DNA of 64,000 bases, taken from assembly GCF_000006565.2 (NCBI RefSeq), contig NC_031477.1, positions 6,020,174 to 6,084,173 of the forward strand. Reading direction: 5' to 3'. Of the stretch, positions 12,130-23,874 are shown one piece after another (position 1 is the first letter of the stretch; each line of letters starts with the position of its first letter). The notes beneath the pieces are model-generated. The model was not told where the DNA came from. It did no database searches and saw only the letters and a program-made list of their open reading frames with translations. Source of the stretch: Toxoplasma gondii ME49 (Eukaryota > Apicomplexa > Conoidasida > Eucoccidiorida > Sarcocystidae). A program made the position numbers and the translations under genes.

Positions 12130-15100
12130 ATGGCAGTGCCTGGGCCAATGGGGATGCCTGGCCCTCCCGCAATGGGGATGCCTGGTCCTCCTGCAATGGG
12201 ACTGCCGCCGGGGGGACCCTACGGGGTGAATCCGACGTTGAGGCCTCCACCGCAAGTTGTTGAACAGAGTGAGATAAAACTTTAGAGTCCACAGCTCTTC
12301 TGCTTCTCCTTACCGGAGTCTCTGTTTTAGGCAGCGCTTGTTCGTCGCTCTCGGTCACACATCTGTTGCCCTCTCTCTTCCAGACGTCGTCTCCGTTTTC
12401 TCTTGTCTCTCTCTCTATGTCTCTTCTCTCCTAGCTCTGCCAAATGCTTCGAAGACGACTGCTTCTGAAAATACCTTCCGGGTGTGTATACGAAGCAACA
12501 CAACGTCCGTTAGAAGCTTGGGCCGTGTCGTGCGTGTCTCCAGGCGTCTGGATTCGTGTGCTGTTTTCCTCACAAGTGTTGTCAAAGTGCCTGCACGTTC
12601 AGAATACAGAAGTGGATGTATACTGAAGAAGGGATTATTTCTACGACTACAGAGAACTGAAGAAGTAAACGCGCTGCACAAAGCAGCACATTTTCCACTC
12701 CAGTTTTTCTTCCAACGCACTCTTCCCCCTTGGAAATGAACTTGGTCGGGAAGGCTGACACTTTTCTGCAGAAACGAAGCAGCTTTCTCTCGCGAGCCTA
12801 CAAAACACGCATGCGTCTGTCTCCGGCACGACTCAGTTCCACCATCTTTGGTTTTTTCCTCAGTTTTGCTTTCTCCACGTTCGCGTGATTATCTCAAGGT
12901 GACAGTCGACCAGGGTGATCTATGGAGTGGAACGGGAGGTCGGACCGAGCCTGCAGTAGACACTTCATCTCGGACGAGTGTTCATGAGCGAATCGACGTC
13001 GCAAGTGCGCGTTTCTCTGGGCAGTGGAGCTCCCTAAACTTTTTCGCATTGCTGGTTTCTGCTGTTTCGTTCCGCGTCAGTGCTCGACGAACTGGAGGAG
13101 AAGGCGCGCCACTACTTCATTTTGTACAATCGAGAGAAGAAAGCCCGAGAAAAAACAGAGAGATACAGTTTCTGGCTGCAGAAAGGTAAGGGCAAAAGAA
13201 AAAGGGCGTTTGTCAAAAGCTACGAACAGGTCTCTTTGCTTCTCTTCCAAGCACCCACCCGGGATCCAGATCCAGTCAAGCGACAAACGTAACTTGGCAG
13301 GGGACAGGAAATCTGTTTATGTAAATGCGTGGCTTCCGGGACTTCGCGACCACATGAATGATGCCCCATATTACTTCCGAACGGAGAACAGATACATCGA
13401 GTTCCGGAGACAGAATCGGCAAACAAAAAAACTTGAAATTCAATGCGAAGAACATTACTGACATGGACTCGATCCAGAGGGCGTCTGCATATCTCTTTAG
13501 TAGGGAAGCTGCTTCCCCACATGGCTGCAGAAACCGCTTCAAGAGACCACCTGAGTCCGTGTGTGCAACTGCTTTTTTCCAGAGCTCGCGGAACACAAAG
13601 AGAAGCTGCTGAAGAGCGCAGATTACATCGAATCGCTTCAGAACAAATTCGATGAGCTGAGAGGAGACCCCGAAATGATTCGCGACACTCTGCAGAGAAT
13701 CGACCTCATGTATGCTCAAGTTGATACTCTCGTCCAAGCTCTTGCAGGTCAGATTCCAAACCCCAGTTTCTTGAGAAAACACAGATCAGACATGTGTCCT
13801 CTTCTCTCTGTCAATTTTCTATCAAACACACACGTATATACACACAATCATATATATATATATCTATATCTGTATATGTATATATATATATGGTGTGTGT
13901 GTGTGTGTGATGAAGTCTGTGTGCTCATTCATATATATATATATATATTTATATATGTATATTTGCATTTGTATTGAAATGTTTTTGGATGAGAACTATT
14001 ATTTCGATTTGTTTGTTTGAAGTTTGGAAAATCTGTGAGGTCTCAACAAGGAAACTCGAGAAACTCTGCAGAGGGGTGGTGGTTTTTTAAGATAATGCAC
14101 GCTTTTCTGCATGTCCTTGTTCACTTGACGGTCTCCTCCTTCTTGCCCACATTTTCGTGGGTGGTGAAAAACGCCTGAAGAGACTTCATGCCTCTGAGAA
14201 ACATGGACGAAAGAAGATCCTGTGCCTCTTTTTTCTTTCAGGCGTATGTGGCTTTGCTGCTGTCAAGGACTCGACGAGAGAGCAGCTGCTACAGTGTGCT
14301 CTCGACTATCTCTATCCCTGTCGTGCCCTCGACCCTCGACTTCACGGTACGTCTCGTTCACCATAGAAGTCGTCTACACTTTCATTCTCGACGAAGGCCT
14401 TTCAAGGTATACGGAGAGACGTCTTCTTCTGAAGGGTGGAAGCGTCTCTGTCGTTTCGCTGAAGAGAGAAAACGCTCTGCAGAACGAGTGGCCGGGTGCC
14501 TCAAACTGGTCCTGCCCTCAGTCGATCTGAGGGATGAAGAAACTTAGGACATGTGGAACACCTCTGCATGGGCTTGTTCTTCGCGTACCAGCAGATTTTC
14601 TTCTTTTGTTTCCTTCCCCGTGGTCGTTTTAGGGCATTACACGTCGAAAACGCTCTTCTCGTTCTCCACGTTCTTTCCTCTTTATCGGGCTGTCTCGTTC
14701 TCTTTGCTTCTCTGTCTCTCGCGTCCTCCTTTTCTGCCGGGTCTCGAGAAGACCTTTGTCGCTTGTGAACGAGAGTCGCGAGGCCTGTTGCACTCGGTCC
14801 GGCCGACGCTGCTCTCTCTGCATGCATGCGTTCCGCTCTGCAGAGCTGTACGGTGTGTTGTATTACTTCCGCCTGGGCGAGAGCAAATCGCCTCCTGGGA
14901 TCCCGCCTCCACCTCCAGAGCCGAGCTATGTGCCACTCTCTGAGGGCGTCGGAGGTCCCTGGATAAAACCGAGTCCGTATACGCTTTTTCTGAATCCGGC
15001 GGCTGGCCTCTCGATGTTCCAAAGGAACATGGCTGAGACTCAGAAGGCGGTGGAGGCTGAGGAGGCTGAGAAAGCGGGGAAGGCGGACGCCGAACAAAAG

Positions 15101-18100
15101 AAGGAAACGACAAAGAGAATCTTCGGAGCCACTGTCCAAAGTTCGGGGACTTCCAAGGCGAAAGTGGGCACAGCAAAACCTTCAGGTCAGTGCACACTCC
15201 CCCGCGAGAAAATCCCTGAAGAACCTCCATGTGCGCCAACAGTGCAGCAAGGGCCAATCGTTGCACACAACACCATATGCGAACATATATTTATATATAT
15301 ATATTTATATATATTTATATGGGTATCAATGTGGATTAATACGATTATTCTTCGATATATGCATATATATTATATATATACATAGATATATGGACATGTG
15401 GATACGAACATAGGGATATGAATATGAATGAATGCGTGTATTATACCTCCGAAGGTATATATCCATTTTATATGTATGGAGAAGAATGCTCAATCGTCTG
15501 AATCCACCGCTGTCGACACTTTAGGATGAGGATGGACATGATTCAGTAGGGCTCGGAAACTGTGGTTTTTGTGTTGTTTGCAGGGACAAAGACGTCGACC
15601 GAGACTGCGAAAACTGCATCGGATCCTCCAAAGCGCGAGCCTGTGGATCCAAAGGCGACTCTGAAGGGATTTTCTTTGTTCGTGAGGAAACTCGAGGAAT
15701 TCAAGCGCCCCGCCTCCTCCAAAGTGGAGAGTCTCCGAATCGTAGTCAGGTAACGCACGCCATGCACAACTCCTTTTTTTCTGTAAAGCGAAGAACTCTG
15801 GAAATGGACGAATTTTCGCACAACGTCGCTTTCGCCTTTTCCAAACCGAGTTATACGCAGTTCGTTGTTACATGTATTGGTATATATATATATATATATG
15901 TATATAAATGTACGTCGGCATTTTGAGTTGCTATCGCATACACAGACATCTCTATCTACACAGATCCCCTCTGTATCTGCGTGCATAGTTATAGAACTGG
16001 TGGCCATTTTTTGCGTTTTCTACCACCCATGTCACTCTTTGCGCATCTCCATGTATCTGTCTCTATCTCTGCCTTTCTACTGTTTATCTATCTATGTGCG
16101 TACCTTTACGTTTAGAGTGAATAACACATATGTATCTACTTCTGTATCTATGGTGATAAGCAGGCATCTCCATAGAACTATGGAGTCCGTGTGGTGAGAG
16201 GTAGTAGAAGTCGACACACAGTGAACCGCTTTAGCGTTTCGTAAGAATTTTCTGGGGGGCGTTTTTTTAGGACGGACGACGAATCGGCGACAGACTCGAA
16301 GAAGAAGGAGGGGCGTTCCATGCTCATCGAAAAGGCAAGTACATGAAGTTTCCTCTGTGTCTTTTCTTTCCTGCAAAAGGCCGTTGTCGCATGTAACATG
16401 CTGAACTTCGAGCGTGCTGCTCTTTCTCCAACGAGAGGTGTAGAACGCGAGCAAATGCCCAGATTGCTTCTTAAGTATGTATAAATAATGCTAGAGTGCG
16501 TTTCCGACTTTGTTGACTTGTGTGTTTCCCTAAGTCTGTTTAGATATGTCTCAGACTCTGGATACCTGGAAGGTGAATGTGAAGAGAGAGTTGAACGTCG
16601 AACACCCGCCTCCACTCTAAACTCTAACTTGCACAGACAGGACGTTTTTTGATGCTCGTTCTCCGGATCGCCTTTCTCTTTTGTTCCGCTTCCTTCTCCT
16701 TTACTTTTTATTTCGCTTCGCATGCGTTTCCTCCTTCTCAGTGCGGAGGCTCTCCAGGAAAAGAAGAGGCGACGTTCAACCTACTGGTGGAGTTCCCCTC
16801 TTTGCCTGCCAAGAAGGCCGGAGGCAATCCGAAGATTGTAATTGACGTCTACGACAACAAGGCAGTACGTTGCTCCGTTTCCGTTACTCACAAAAGCGTC
16901 CTTTTTGTCGATCTATATAAACAAATTCACACATATACTTATATGTATTTGCAGTACACTTGAAAATATATGTTCTGAGCTTCCTTGACATGTTTGTAAC
17001 ATACAAAGGACAATCCGCGGAAAATTCTTCTCGCCACTTTCGATCTGCTGTGGACATCTCACTCTACCTCCACGTCCGTGCTCTTCTCTCCACACAAACC
17101 AGCACCTGACTTTTCTAAAAAAAGTAGTCTTATCTGCATCCATTCGTCTGTCTCCCGACGTCGATTTCTTCCTAATTAACTGCATTTCCTTCTCTCTCCA
17201 GCTGTGTCTGTCTACTTGTGTCTCTATGGAGCTTCCAACCGAGAGATGTATGTAATGTAAATCAAAAATAAACATATGCATATATATTTATGTATATTTG
17301 TCTATCTGTGCATACACATGTGTACATATACATAATATATATTTATATATATATATATATATATGCATACAGGCGTACTCTCCGTCAGAAGTCAGGAACA
17401 GGTAGACGGCGCCTCCGAGATTTCCGCCGCATTGCCATTGAGGAGTTTCAGAGCAAGCCCAAGGGTAGCGCAAGAATATTCATCTATAAGTGCGAATGGT
17501 CTACGTCTTTGTGGACGAAAAACTTGCCTTTTTGAATGCGATGTCTGCCGCCTTGGAGTTGTGGGTTCGCTGTTTTCGTCCAACTTCTTGAGAACGGTGC
17601 CGTGTGGAAGAACGTGAGACCTGCGGTTGTCGTGTCTTCTTCGTGAACTGCGTATCCAGTTTATGTGATATTTTCTGGACATTTTGTTTCAGTTTGCAGC
17701 GCTCGGCCGCGCGGACAAACCTTTCAACGACAAGAGTTTGGGCACAGAGGATGCCGTATGGTGAGTGATCTTCTCCTGGTTTAAAGCGCGTCAACTTTCC
17801 TCTCCGAATGCTCAAACAGTTGCTCGTTTTTTCTCTCTCCTTGTCGTCGTGTGGGGAGTTCTTGTTTTTTCGTTCACATCTGCTGAAGGTCTCTCTAGAT
17901 CGTCGACGCTACGTTTTTCATCTCTGTTTCGCTCTGCCTTTCTCTCCATCTGTTGCGGAAGCTCTGCCAGGCATTCAGGCTGGGCGCATGCGTGTGTTTC
18001 CTTTTCTGCGTCTTCCTTTCGCTCTTCTGCTCTCGACAAGAAAGCCTCCGATACCCCCTGCGCCTTTTCTCGCTCTCGGCTGTCCTCGTTTTCTTTTCTC

Positions 18101-21100
18101 CTTCGCCTTCGCTCTTCTGAGTGACCACGGGAGAAAGAGCCGGACAAACGCTCCCGTTTTTCTTTGTCTTGTGACTCTCTCTCTCAGGGAAATCAAGGAC
18201 AACACTGGAAAGGCTTTTGGTGAGCAAGGGAGTCTCTGGACTGCCTCGCGTCTCAAAGTGTGTTGCCTTGCAGACCCCTCCACGTAGTTCTCTCGCTTTC
18301 TCTTTCCAGACACTCTCTTCTTCGACAACTTCGCCTTTGTTGCTCGCGCTCAAACGGATGTTCCGCCCTCGGGAACTCGCGCGAAACAAGGCCCGAGTGT
18401 GGGTCTCCTCGACTCCAGCGGAACACTGAAAAACTGAACACTTGACCTGCAAACCTGTTTGCCTGTGCAGCCTGCGCTGTGCGTTCGCGGCCCTCTTCCC
18501 TCGATGTGTATTTCTGTGCGTTCCTCTTTTTTTCTCAGGGAAACTGGTCTGCACAGTCACTCCGTTGCCCCTGTAAGCCTCGCGTCTGGAGCGCGGGAAC
18601 GCCCCAGCCTAGCCGCTCACTCGAGTTCTCCCTCTTCACTTCGACAAGTGCTTCCAGGTCGACATAATCTGTACAGTGTCCTGTGCATTTCACTCGAAAC
18701 CGAGCTTCCATTTCGCGTCGTTGGTGGTGCAGAGAACTCAGTAAAAAGACGCATATGTGTGTCTCGAGAGTCTCGGAAGCTGGAAACCGAGACGCATTTT
18801 CGTGCCTTTCTCTGTGGAGAGCGGGTTGCATTGGATGTAAAGCAAATTAATCTCAGAGTGTCTAGACACCCGCCTCTCTGTGCGCAGACGCGCAGTCGAT
18901 GCATATGGGGAACAGTTCAGGATTTTAGGCCGAGGAAGGAAGGCACTCTGTCATTCAGTGAAAGCGTTCAATAGGAACATGAAGAGTTTATAGCTCGATT
19001 ATGCAAGAAACTTCATGACATCACAGGACGGAACTGTCTCTCGCACAGCCTCGAGGTAGACTCGGTTCAAAAACAGGTTTCCTTTATCTCTGACTGTTCT
19101 TTTTCTTCTGTTTTTTGTTCTTCGCCTCTGTGCAGAAACGCCCCACTCCCGTGTGAGGGTGGAGGCGGCGAGAAAGATGCGGGTGCAGCGAAGAAGGGTG
19201 GCGCAGGTAGGCAGAGGCAGAGCAGTTTTTTCCGTGTAGTGCCGTTTCTCTCTTTTTTTTCTCTCTCGTTTCTGAGGTGTTTCCAGTATCGGGAAAAACG
19301 TTCTCGCCACAGCGGTGCCGGCTTACTTCGCGATGCCAGGCGACCGGCGCCACTCGCTTCTTCGCTCTTCACCTCAGGGCTTGTGCCCCGTTTCCTTCTC
19401 TCCTTCTCGTCACTGGCCAGGTCTATTTCTTTCGCACCAGTCTGTTGGTATTTTCTCGTTCCTCGTTGATGCTCGACCGTCACTCTCTTATTCCTTCGCT
19501 TCCCCCTCACCTTTTCAGAGACGAAGGAAGCAGTGAAGAAGGAGGCGAAGAAGGAAGAGGCAAAGCCTGGAGCGATCAAGAAACCTGAACTTCCAAAGTT
19601 GGCGGTGACGAAGCCTGATTTACCGAAGCCTGGCGGACCGGGCGCAAGCGTTCCGTCTGGCGAGAAGAAGGCGGGAGAGGAAGCAAAGTCCAAGCCAGGC
19701 CCACCACCTTTGAATATAAAGAAACCTGATTTGCCGGCGCCTGCCAAGACAGCCCCGACGAAGGAAGGCATCAAGGCCGGGGACGACGCGAAGAAGTCGC
19801 TGGACATCAAGAAACCTCCTCTGGACCTGAAATCCGGAGATGCGGGGGCACCCAAGAAAGAACTGGGGGCTTCCGGTCCCGATCTGGCAGCGAAAAAGCC
19901 TCCTGGGGGAGGAGACTCGGCTTCCGGAAAACCTGGAGGTGCTCCTGCGGGACTTGTGAAGAAACCGGACCTCCCCAAGCCAGGAGCGGTCGTCGCAAAA
20001 ACAGACACCGGCGCGAAACCGGGCCCTCCGGCTGCAAAAAGCGACGCCAAGCCGGGTGCAACTCCAGCGAAACCGGGTGCAACTCCAGCGAAGCCAGGTG
20101 TAACTCCAGCGAAACCGGATGCAACTCCAGCGAAGCCAGGTGCAACTCCAGCAAAACCGGGTGCAACTCCAGCTAAGCCTGCATTGAGTGCACCTGTGAA
20201 GCCAGGGTCGACGCCAGTGAAGCCTGGAGTGGGTGCGCCGGCGAAACCTGGATTGACGCCAGTGAAGCCTGGACTGAGTACGCCAGTGAAGCCTGGACTG
20301 AGTACACCGGCGAAGCCTGGATTGACGCCAGTGAAGCCTGGGGTGGGTGCACCGGCGAAGCCTGGACTGACGCCAGTGAAGCCTGGGGTGGGTGCACCGG
20401 CGAAACCTGGATTGACGCCAGTGAAGCCTGGAGCGGGTGCGCCGGCGAAACCTGGATTGACGCCAGTGAAGCCTGGACTGAGTACACCGGCGAAGCCTGG
20501 ATTGACGCCAGTGAAGCCTGGAGCGGGTGCACCGGCGAAGCCTGGACTGACGCCAGTGAAGCCTGGAGCGGGTGCACCGGCGAAGCCTGGACTGACGCCA
20601 GTGAAGCCTGGAGCGGGTGCACCGGCGAAGCCGACTCCGGTGAAGCCTCCCGGTCCCAAGCCAGGGGCTCCGGCAGCTGCGAAAGTGGACTTGAAAGGTA
20701 AGATGACTCAAAGAAGTACGTAGACAGAGGAGAATTTGGAAACACACGCAGATGGTGAGTGACTCGAAAACGAAGAAACACACAGGCGAGACTTTTAAGA
20801 TCTGAGCTAGGAGACCAATTCGTCGTATACTTTCACGAGAAGAAGCTCACAAATATTCCCGTGAAAAACTGTCTTTGTTAGTCTCCTTCCTGGTGTTTTT
20901 CTCTGCACAATACACGGATCGGTCTCTGGTTAGGACCTACTAGAGTTGAGAAAGACATCTGTGAAGCGTGAGTTCTTTTGCGGAGAGACGGGAAGACCGA
21001 AGGCGACGGAGGATGGGGAAAGACAGGTGCTCTGCAGAGTCACAGTTGTTCTGTAGGAGCACCATCGAGGGCGCGGAGAGGCTCTGACATGCGGAACTCT

Positions 21101-22023
21101 TTCACTAAACATATTCTGTATTTTTGGCCAGTTAGAACGCAAACGATAGCCTCCTAAGCATGTAAAAACACGTGCTGAAATTAAAATATTAAATGCATTA
21201 TTTGTATTTTAGGTCAGAGAGACACGACAATAAAATGGCAGAGAGGGGTTTGAAAATATTAAAATATTAAATGCATTATTTGTATTTTAGGTCAGAGAGA
21301 CACGACAATAAAATGGCAGAGAGGGGTTTGAAAATATTAAAATATTAAATGCATTATTTGTATTTTAGGTCAGAGAGACACGACAATAAAATGGCAGAGA
21401 GGGGTTTGAAAATATTAAAATATTAAATGCATTATTTGTATTTTAGGTCAGAGAGACACGACAATAAAATGGCAGAGAGGGGTTTGAAAATATTAAAATA
21501 TTAAATGCATTATTTGTATTTTAGGTCAGAGAGACACGACAATAAAATGTCAGAGAGGGGTTTGAAAATATTAAAATATTAAATGCATTATTTGTATTTT
21601 AGGTCAGTTAGAAAGGAAAAGACGATCTCGTAAAAATATGAAAGCACGTGGTGGGTTAGCTTTTTCACCGTTTGCATTAGCCGGTAGTGGGCGTGGAACG
21701 AATGCAAGTGGTGTCTGCCGAAATCTCCGTGTCACTGAGAGATTGGACATGCAGAGAAATCGTAGAGTCGATGAAGGAAAAATAGCAAGAACAAAACAGA
21801 AGAATAGGACAAGGGCGACAGAGCGGAAGAAGTCTGAATTTGAATAGACCAGGTGGGGAAAAAAAGTTAGGAGCTGTGAACGGAGTTGGGGAGGGAGGAG
21901 ATTTGTGATCCTTTTCCAGAAAGTGATTTTCTTTTGTCCGGTATTCACGTTCCTCGTACCCTTTCCTGACATCTGTGTCTCTCAGGGAAACCCGCTATCA
22001 AACCGAAGATTGCCGCCAAGTAA
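12130..22023 (+). CDS. Unrecognised coiled-coil protein with Lys/Pro-rich repeat tail (15 exons, about 907 aa)
   Basis: I do not recognise the family. Exons, all in phase: 12130-12268, 13081-13185, 13583-13747, 14242-14346, 14844-15185, 15584-15749, 16271-16334, 16742-16864, 17693-17760, 18188-18219, 18310 to about 18402, 18539-18572, 19136-19206, 19519-20697, 21986-22023 (TAA). The protein starts with MPGPPAMG-type repeats, then a charged helical part (MLDELEEKARHYF, MIRDTLQRIDLMYAQ), a folded part with CALDYLYPCRALDPRLHG, and a beta-rich stretch (FNLLVEFPSLPAKK, PKIVIDVYDNKAF) that faintly recalls a C2 domain. It ends in a long AKPG/VKPG repeat tail and IAAK. The donor after about 18402 is the weakest junction; without it translation would stop at 18435-18437. 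The intron after 16334 begins with GC. A cytoskeletal or membrane-associated scaffold would fit, but that is a guess. Confidence 0.72.
13832..13975. repeat. (AT)n/(GT)n microsatellite in intron
   Basis: Mixed TA and TG dinucleotide runs inside the intron after the exon 13583-13747. There is no coding potential. Confidence 0.85.
15278..15475. repeat. AT-rich microsatellite in intron
   Basis: (TA)n with TTTATA steps inside the intron 15186-15583. A smaller run lies at 15883-15912 in the next intron. Confidence 0.8.
16335..16741 (+). other. GC-AG intron
   Basis: The exon ends GAAAAG and the intron begins GCAAGT, the usual GC-donor consensus. The acceptor is CTCAG at 16741. Only this GC donor keeps the reading frame into CGGSPGKEEATF; the nearby GT at 16339 would shift the frame. 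Confidence 0.7.
17262..17366. repeat. (TA)n microsatellite in intron
   Basis: (TATA)n with CATATA steps in the intron between the exons ending 16864 and starting 17693. Confidence 0.8.
20032..20640 (+). repeat. Coding tandem repeats: 21-nt and 45-nt Lys/Pro units
   Basis: Inside the large exon of the coiled-coil gene, a 7-residue ATPAKPG unit repeats about seven times. A 15-residue unit of the type LTPVKPG(A/V)GAPAKPG follows, in about ten whole and partial copies. The period is a multiple of three, so unrelated frames are also open here, which explains long spurious reading frames on both strands. Confidence 0.9.
21177..21606. repeat. 78-bp minisatellite, about 5.5 copies, in the last intron
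   Basis: The landmark AAATGCATTA recurs at 21191, 21269, 21347, 21425, 21503 and 21581, exactly 78 bases apart. Copies are nearly identical; the last full unit has AATGT for AATGG. Each unit carries TATTTTAGGTCAG, an acceptor-like sequence directly followed by GT. No frame through a unit is open, so it is intronic. Confidence 0.95.
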
Positions 22024-23167
22024 CAAAGGGGCTTCTTTCAGTTGGACTTCTCTGTTTTGTTTCTCTATCTTTTCTCCCTTTCTTCTGACGCAAATCTCCC
22101 CTGCTTTGATCTTCTCCATCCCCTTCCTGCTCCTTTTCTCTCGTATTTGGCTCCATTTTTTGTGGAAGAGGAGAGCACTTGTCGCGTCGATGCGAGGATG
22201 TCTCGTAGCCGAGAAACTCGAGGAGAATGTACCGAAGGGGACTCCATACTTGTCACGCCTTGTCCCCGAAACTCTGAGCCGCTTGCGAATTCCAGTTGCC
22301 GACAGAGATGGAACTCATCGCCACCGCTCCAGAGACAGAATGCAACGCAAGGAACAGAGTCGAAGAAAACGAATCTTGCAGAGAAGATCAGACGAGGAGA
22401 GAAACAGAGAGAAGAGACAGGAGACAGAGGAGACGCAACAGCGAAGGAAAAGCAGACGTACTTTTTCCGGCCGTCAGGGAAACCTACCGTTTCGTAGAGC
22501 GCAGAGAACTGTCCCGAGAAAGGGGGTTCTCAGATTTCCATGTCATTTTCCATTTTTCGACAAGTGCGAATCTTCAGAACCGCAACTTGTTTTCTCCGGG
22601 AAGTCTTTTTGCTTCCGTCACTTTTTCTCTGAGTCTACATCGGCCAAGTTCTCGGCGCAGGATGTGAAGTGCTGCCGTCACTTGTGAGCACTCCTGCAGA
22701 TGCGATTTCGGTCGGAACCGTCGGACGGTTGGAGTCATCATCTGAGCCAAGGGCAGAGCGACTTCCAAAATCCCCAACAGAGAAAGGTGCAGAGAATCAA
22801 TGCATCGCCCTGTAGAAAACGAGGTGCTCGAGAGAGACCGTCTATGCGGCTGGAAGCTCTCTCGGAAATCTATTCTCTGTGCACAGCTCAGGGAATCCTG
22901 TATTTAAGAACGTCAGGCGCCTTCCCCCCCAATTGAACCTGATTCTTCTGTCAAGTACAGAAAAAAATAAAATGCCCACTCTGCGTCCGTTCTCACACAG
23001 AAGACAGACACCTACGCTGAGCAAAGCACAACAGTTTCCTCGCCTTTCAGAGGGAAGCACGAACTCTCCAGTCGCGGAGACGTCCCCTGCACACACTTTT
23101 GACACCTACTCACATTCTTGTGTATACATTTATATTCATATATTTATATATATATATATATATTACT

Positions 23168-23201
<34 letters not shown>

Positions 23202-23874
23202 TTCCATGTGCGTGGACATGCAAGTACTCGTGTTTGTTAGGAAAGAGCTGAAAAGTGTAGGAATCTATATGGACGGTTCGTTTCAACATGGTTTCTATTA
23301 TAGATCTAGATACATGGAAATGCATGCCTTGGTGGGTCCTTTTGAACACATGCATGTAGACATTTGTTTGATTTCTTTTCAATGTGCTTGTGATCTGTCT
23401 TTTGCTGTTGGCTGCGCAAGCCAAGCCTCGGGAGTAACGGCCGCAGTGCGTTGCTGTCTGTCTCTTCATTCTGTGACGTGACTGGAGTCTCCAGGAGAGC
23501 GCTTTTACTCTTTGCATTCCCAGAAGGAAGAGAGTTGATTTTCTTCCTAGCTGGGAAACGCCTTCCGTTCTCAGGAGTTTCCACCCCGTTCTCCTTTCCG
23601 AGCAAATCTTTCGAAAAAACTGGGAGAAGGGCCTCTCGGCCGCTATCTGAGTCGGAACCATCGAACGCTTTTTAGTGTGTTTGGAGAAGAGACGAAAGGA
23701 GAACAAACGAAATCACAAAAGCGACAGCACTCTTTGCAGAGGTGAGAAGCCAGACAAGCGAGAGGGCGGCAATAAAGCGGCCTCCTTCCACATGTTCCGC
23801 GGACCGCAACAACGAGACAGCAAACAGACAAGCGGGACCTTTCTACGACAGCCACAGCTGCTGCACTTTCTGCT
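22024..23874. other. Convergent spacer (3' regions of the coiled-coil gene and U1C)
   Basis: No gene supported. It should contain both 3' untranslated regions. The open frames 21905-22687 (plus) and 23167-23706 (minus) lack domains or plausible splice partners. A (TA)n run lies at 23119-23205. Confidence 0.55.
23119..23205. repeat. (TA)n microsatellite
   Basis: Two (AT)n blocks around TTACTTATAT in the spacer between two convergent genes. Confidence 0.85.

Noticed and set aside
17371..17399. Mini-exon AYSPSEVRNR in the coiled-coil gene
   Set aside because: It has acceptor and donor signals, but its 29 nt would shift frame. Skipping it joins DVYDNKA directly to FAALGRADKPF in phase.
19067..20659. 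530-aa minus-strand frame rich in GFTGVNPGFAG, and a 387-aa frame beside it
   Set aside because: Both are shadows of the 21- and 45-nt coding repeats on the plus strand. Because the period is a multiple of three, all frames stay open. They have no splice or start context.
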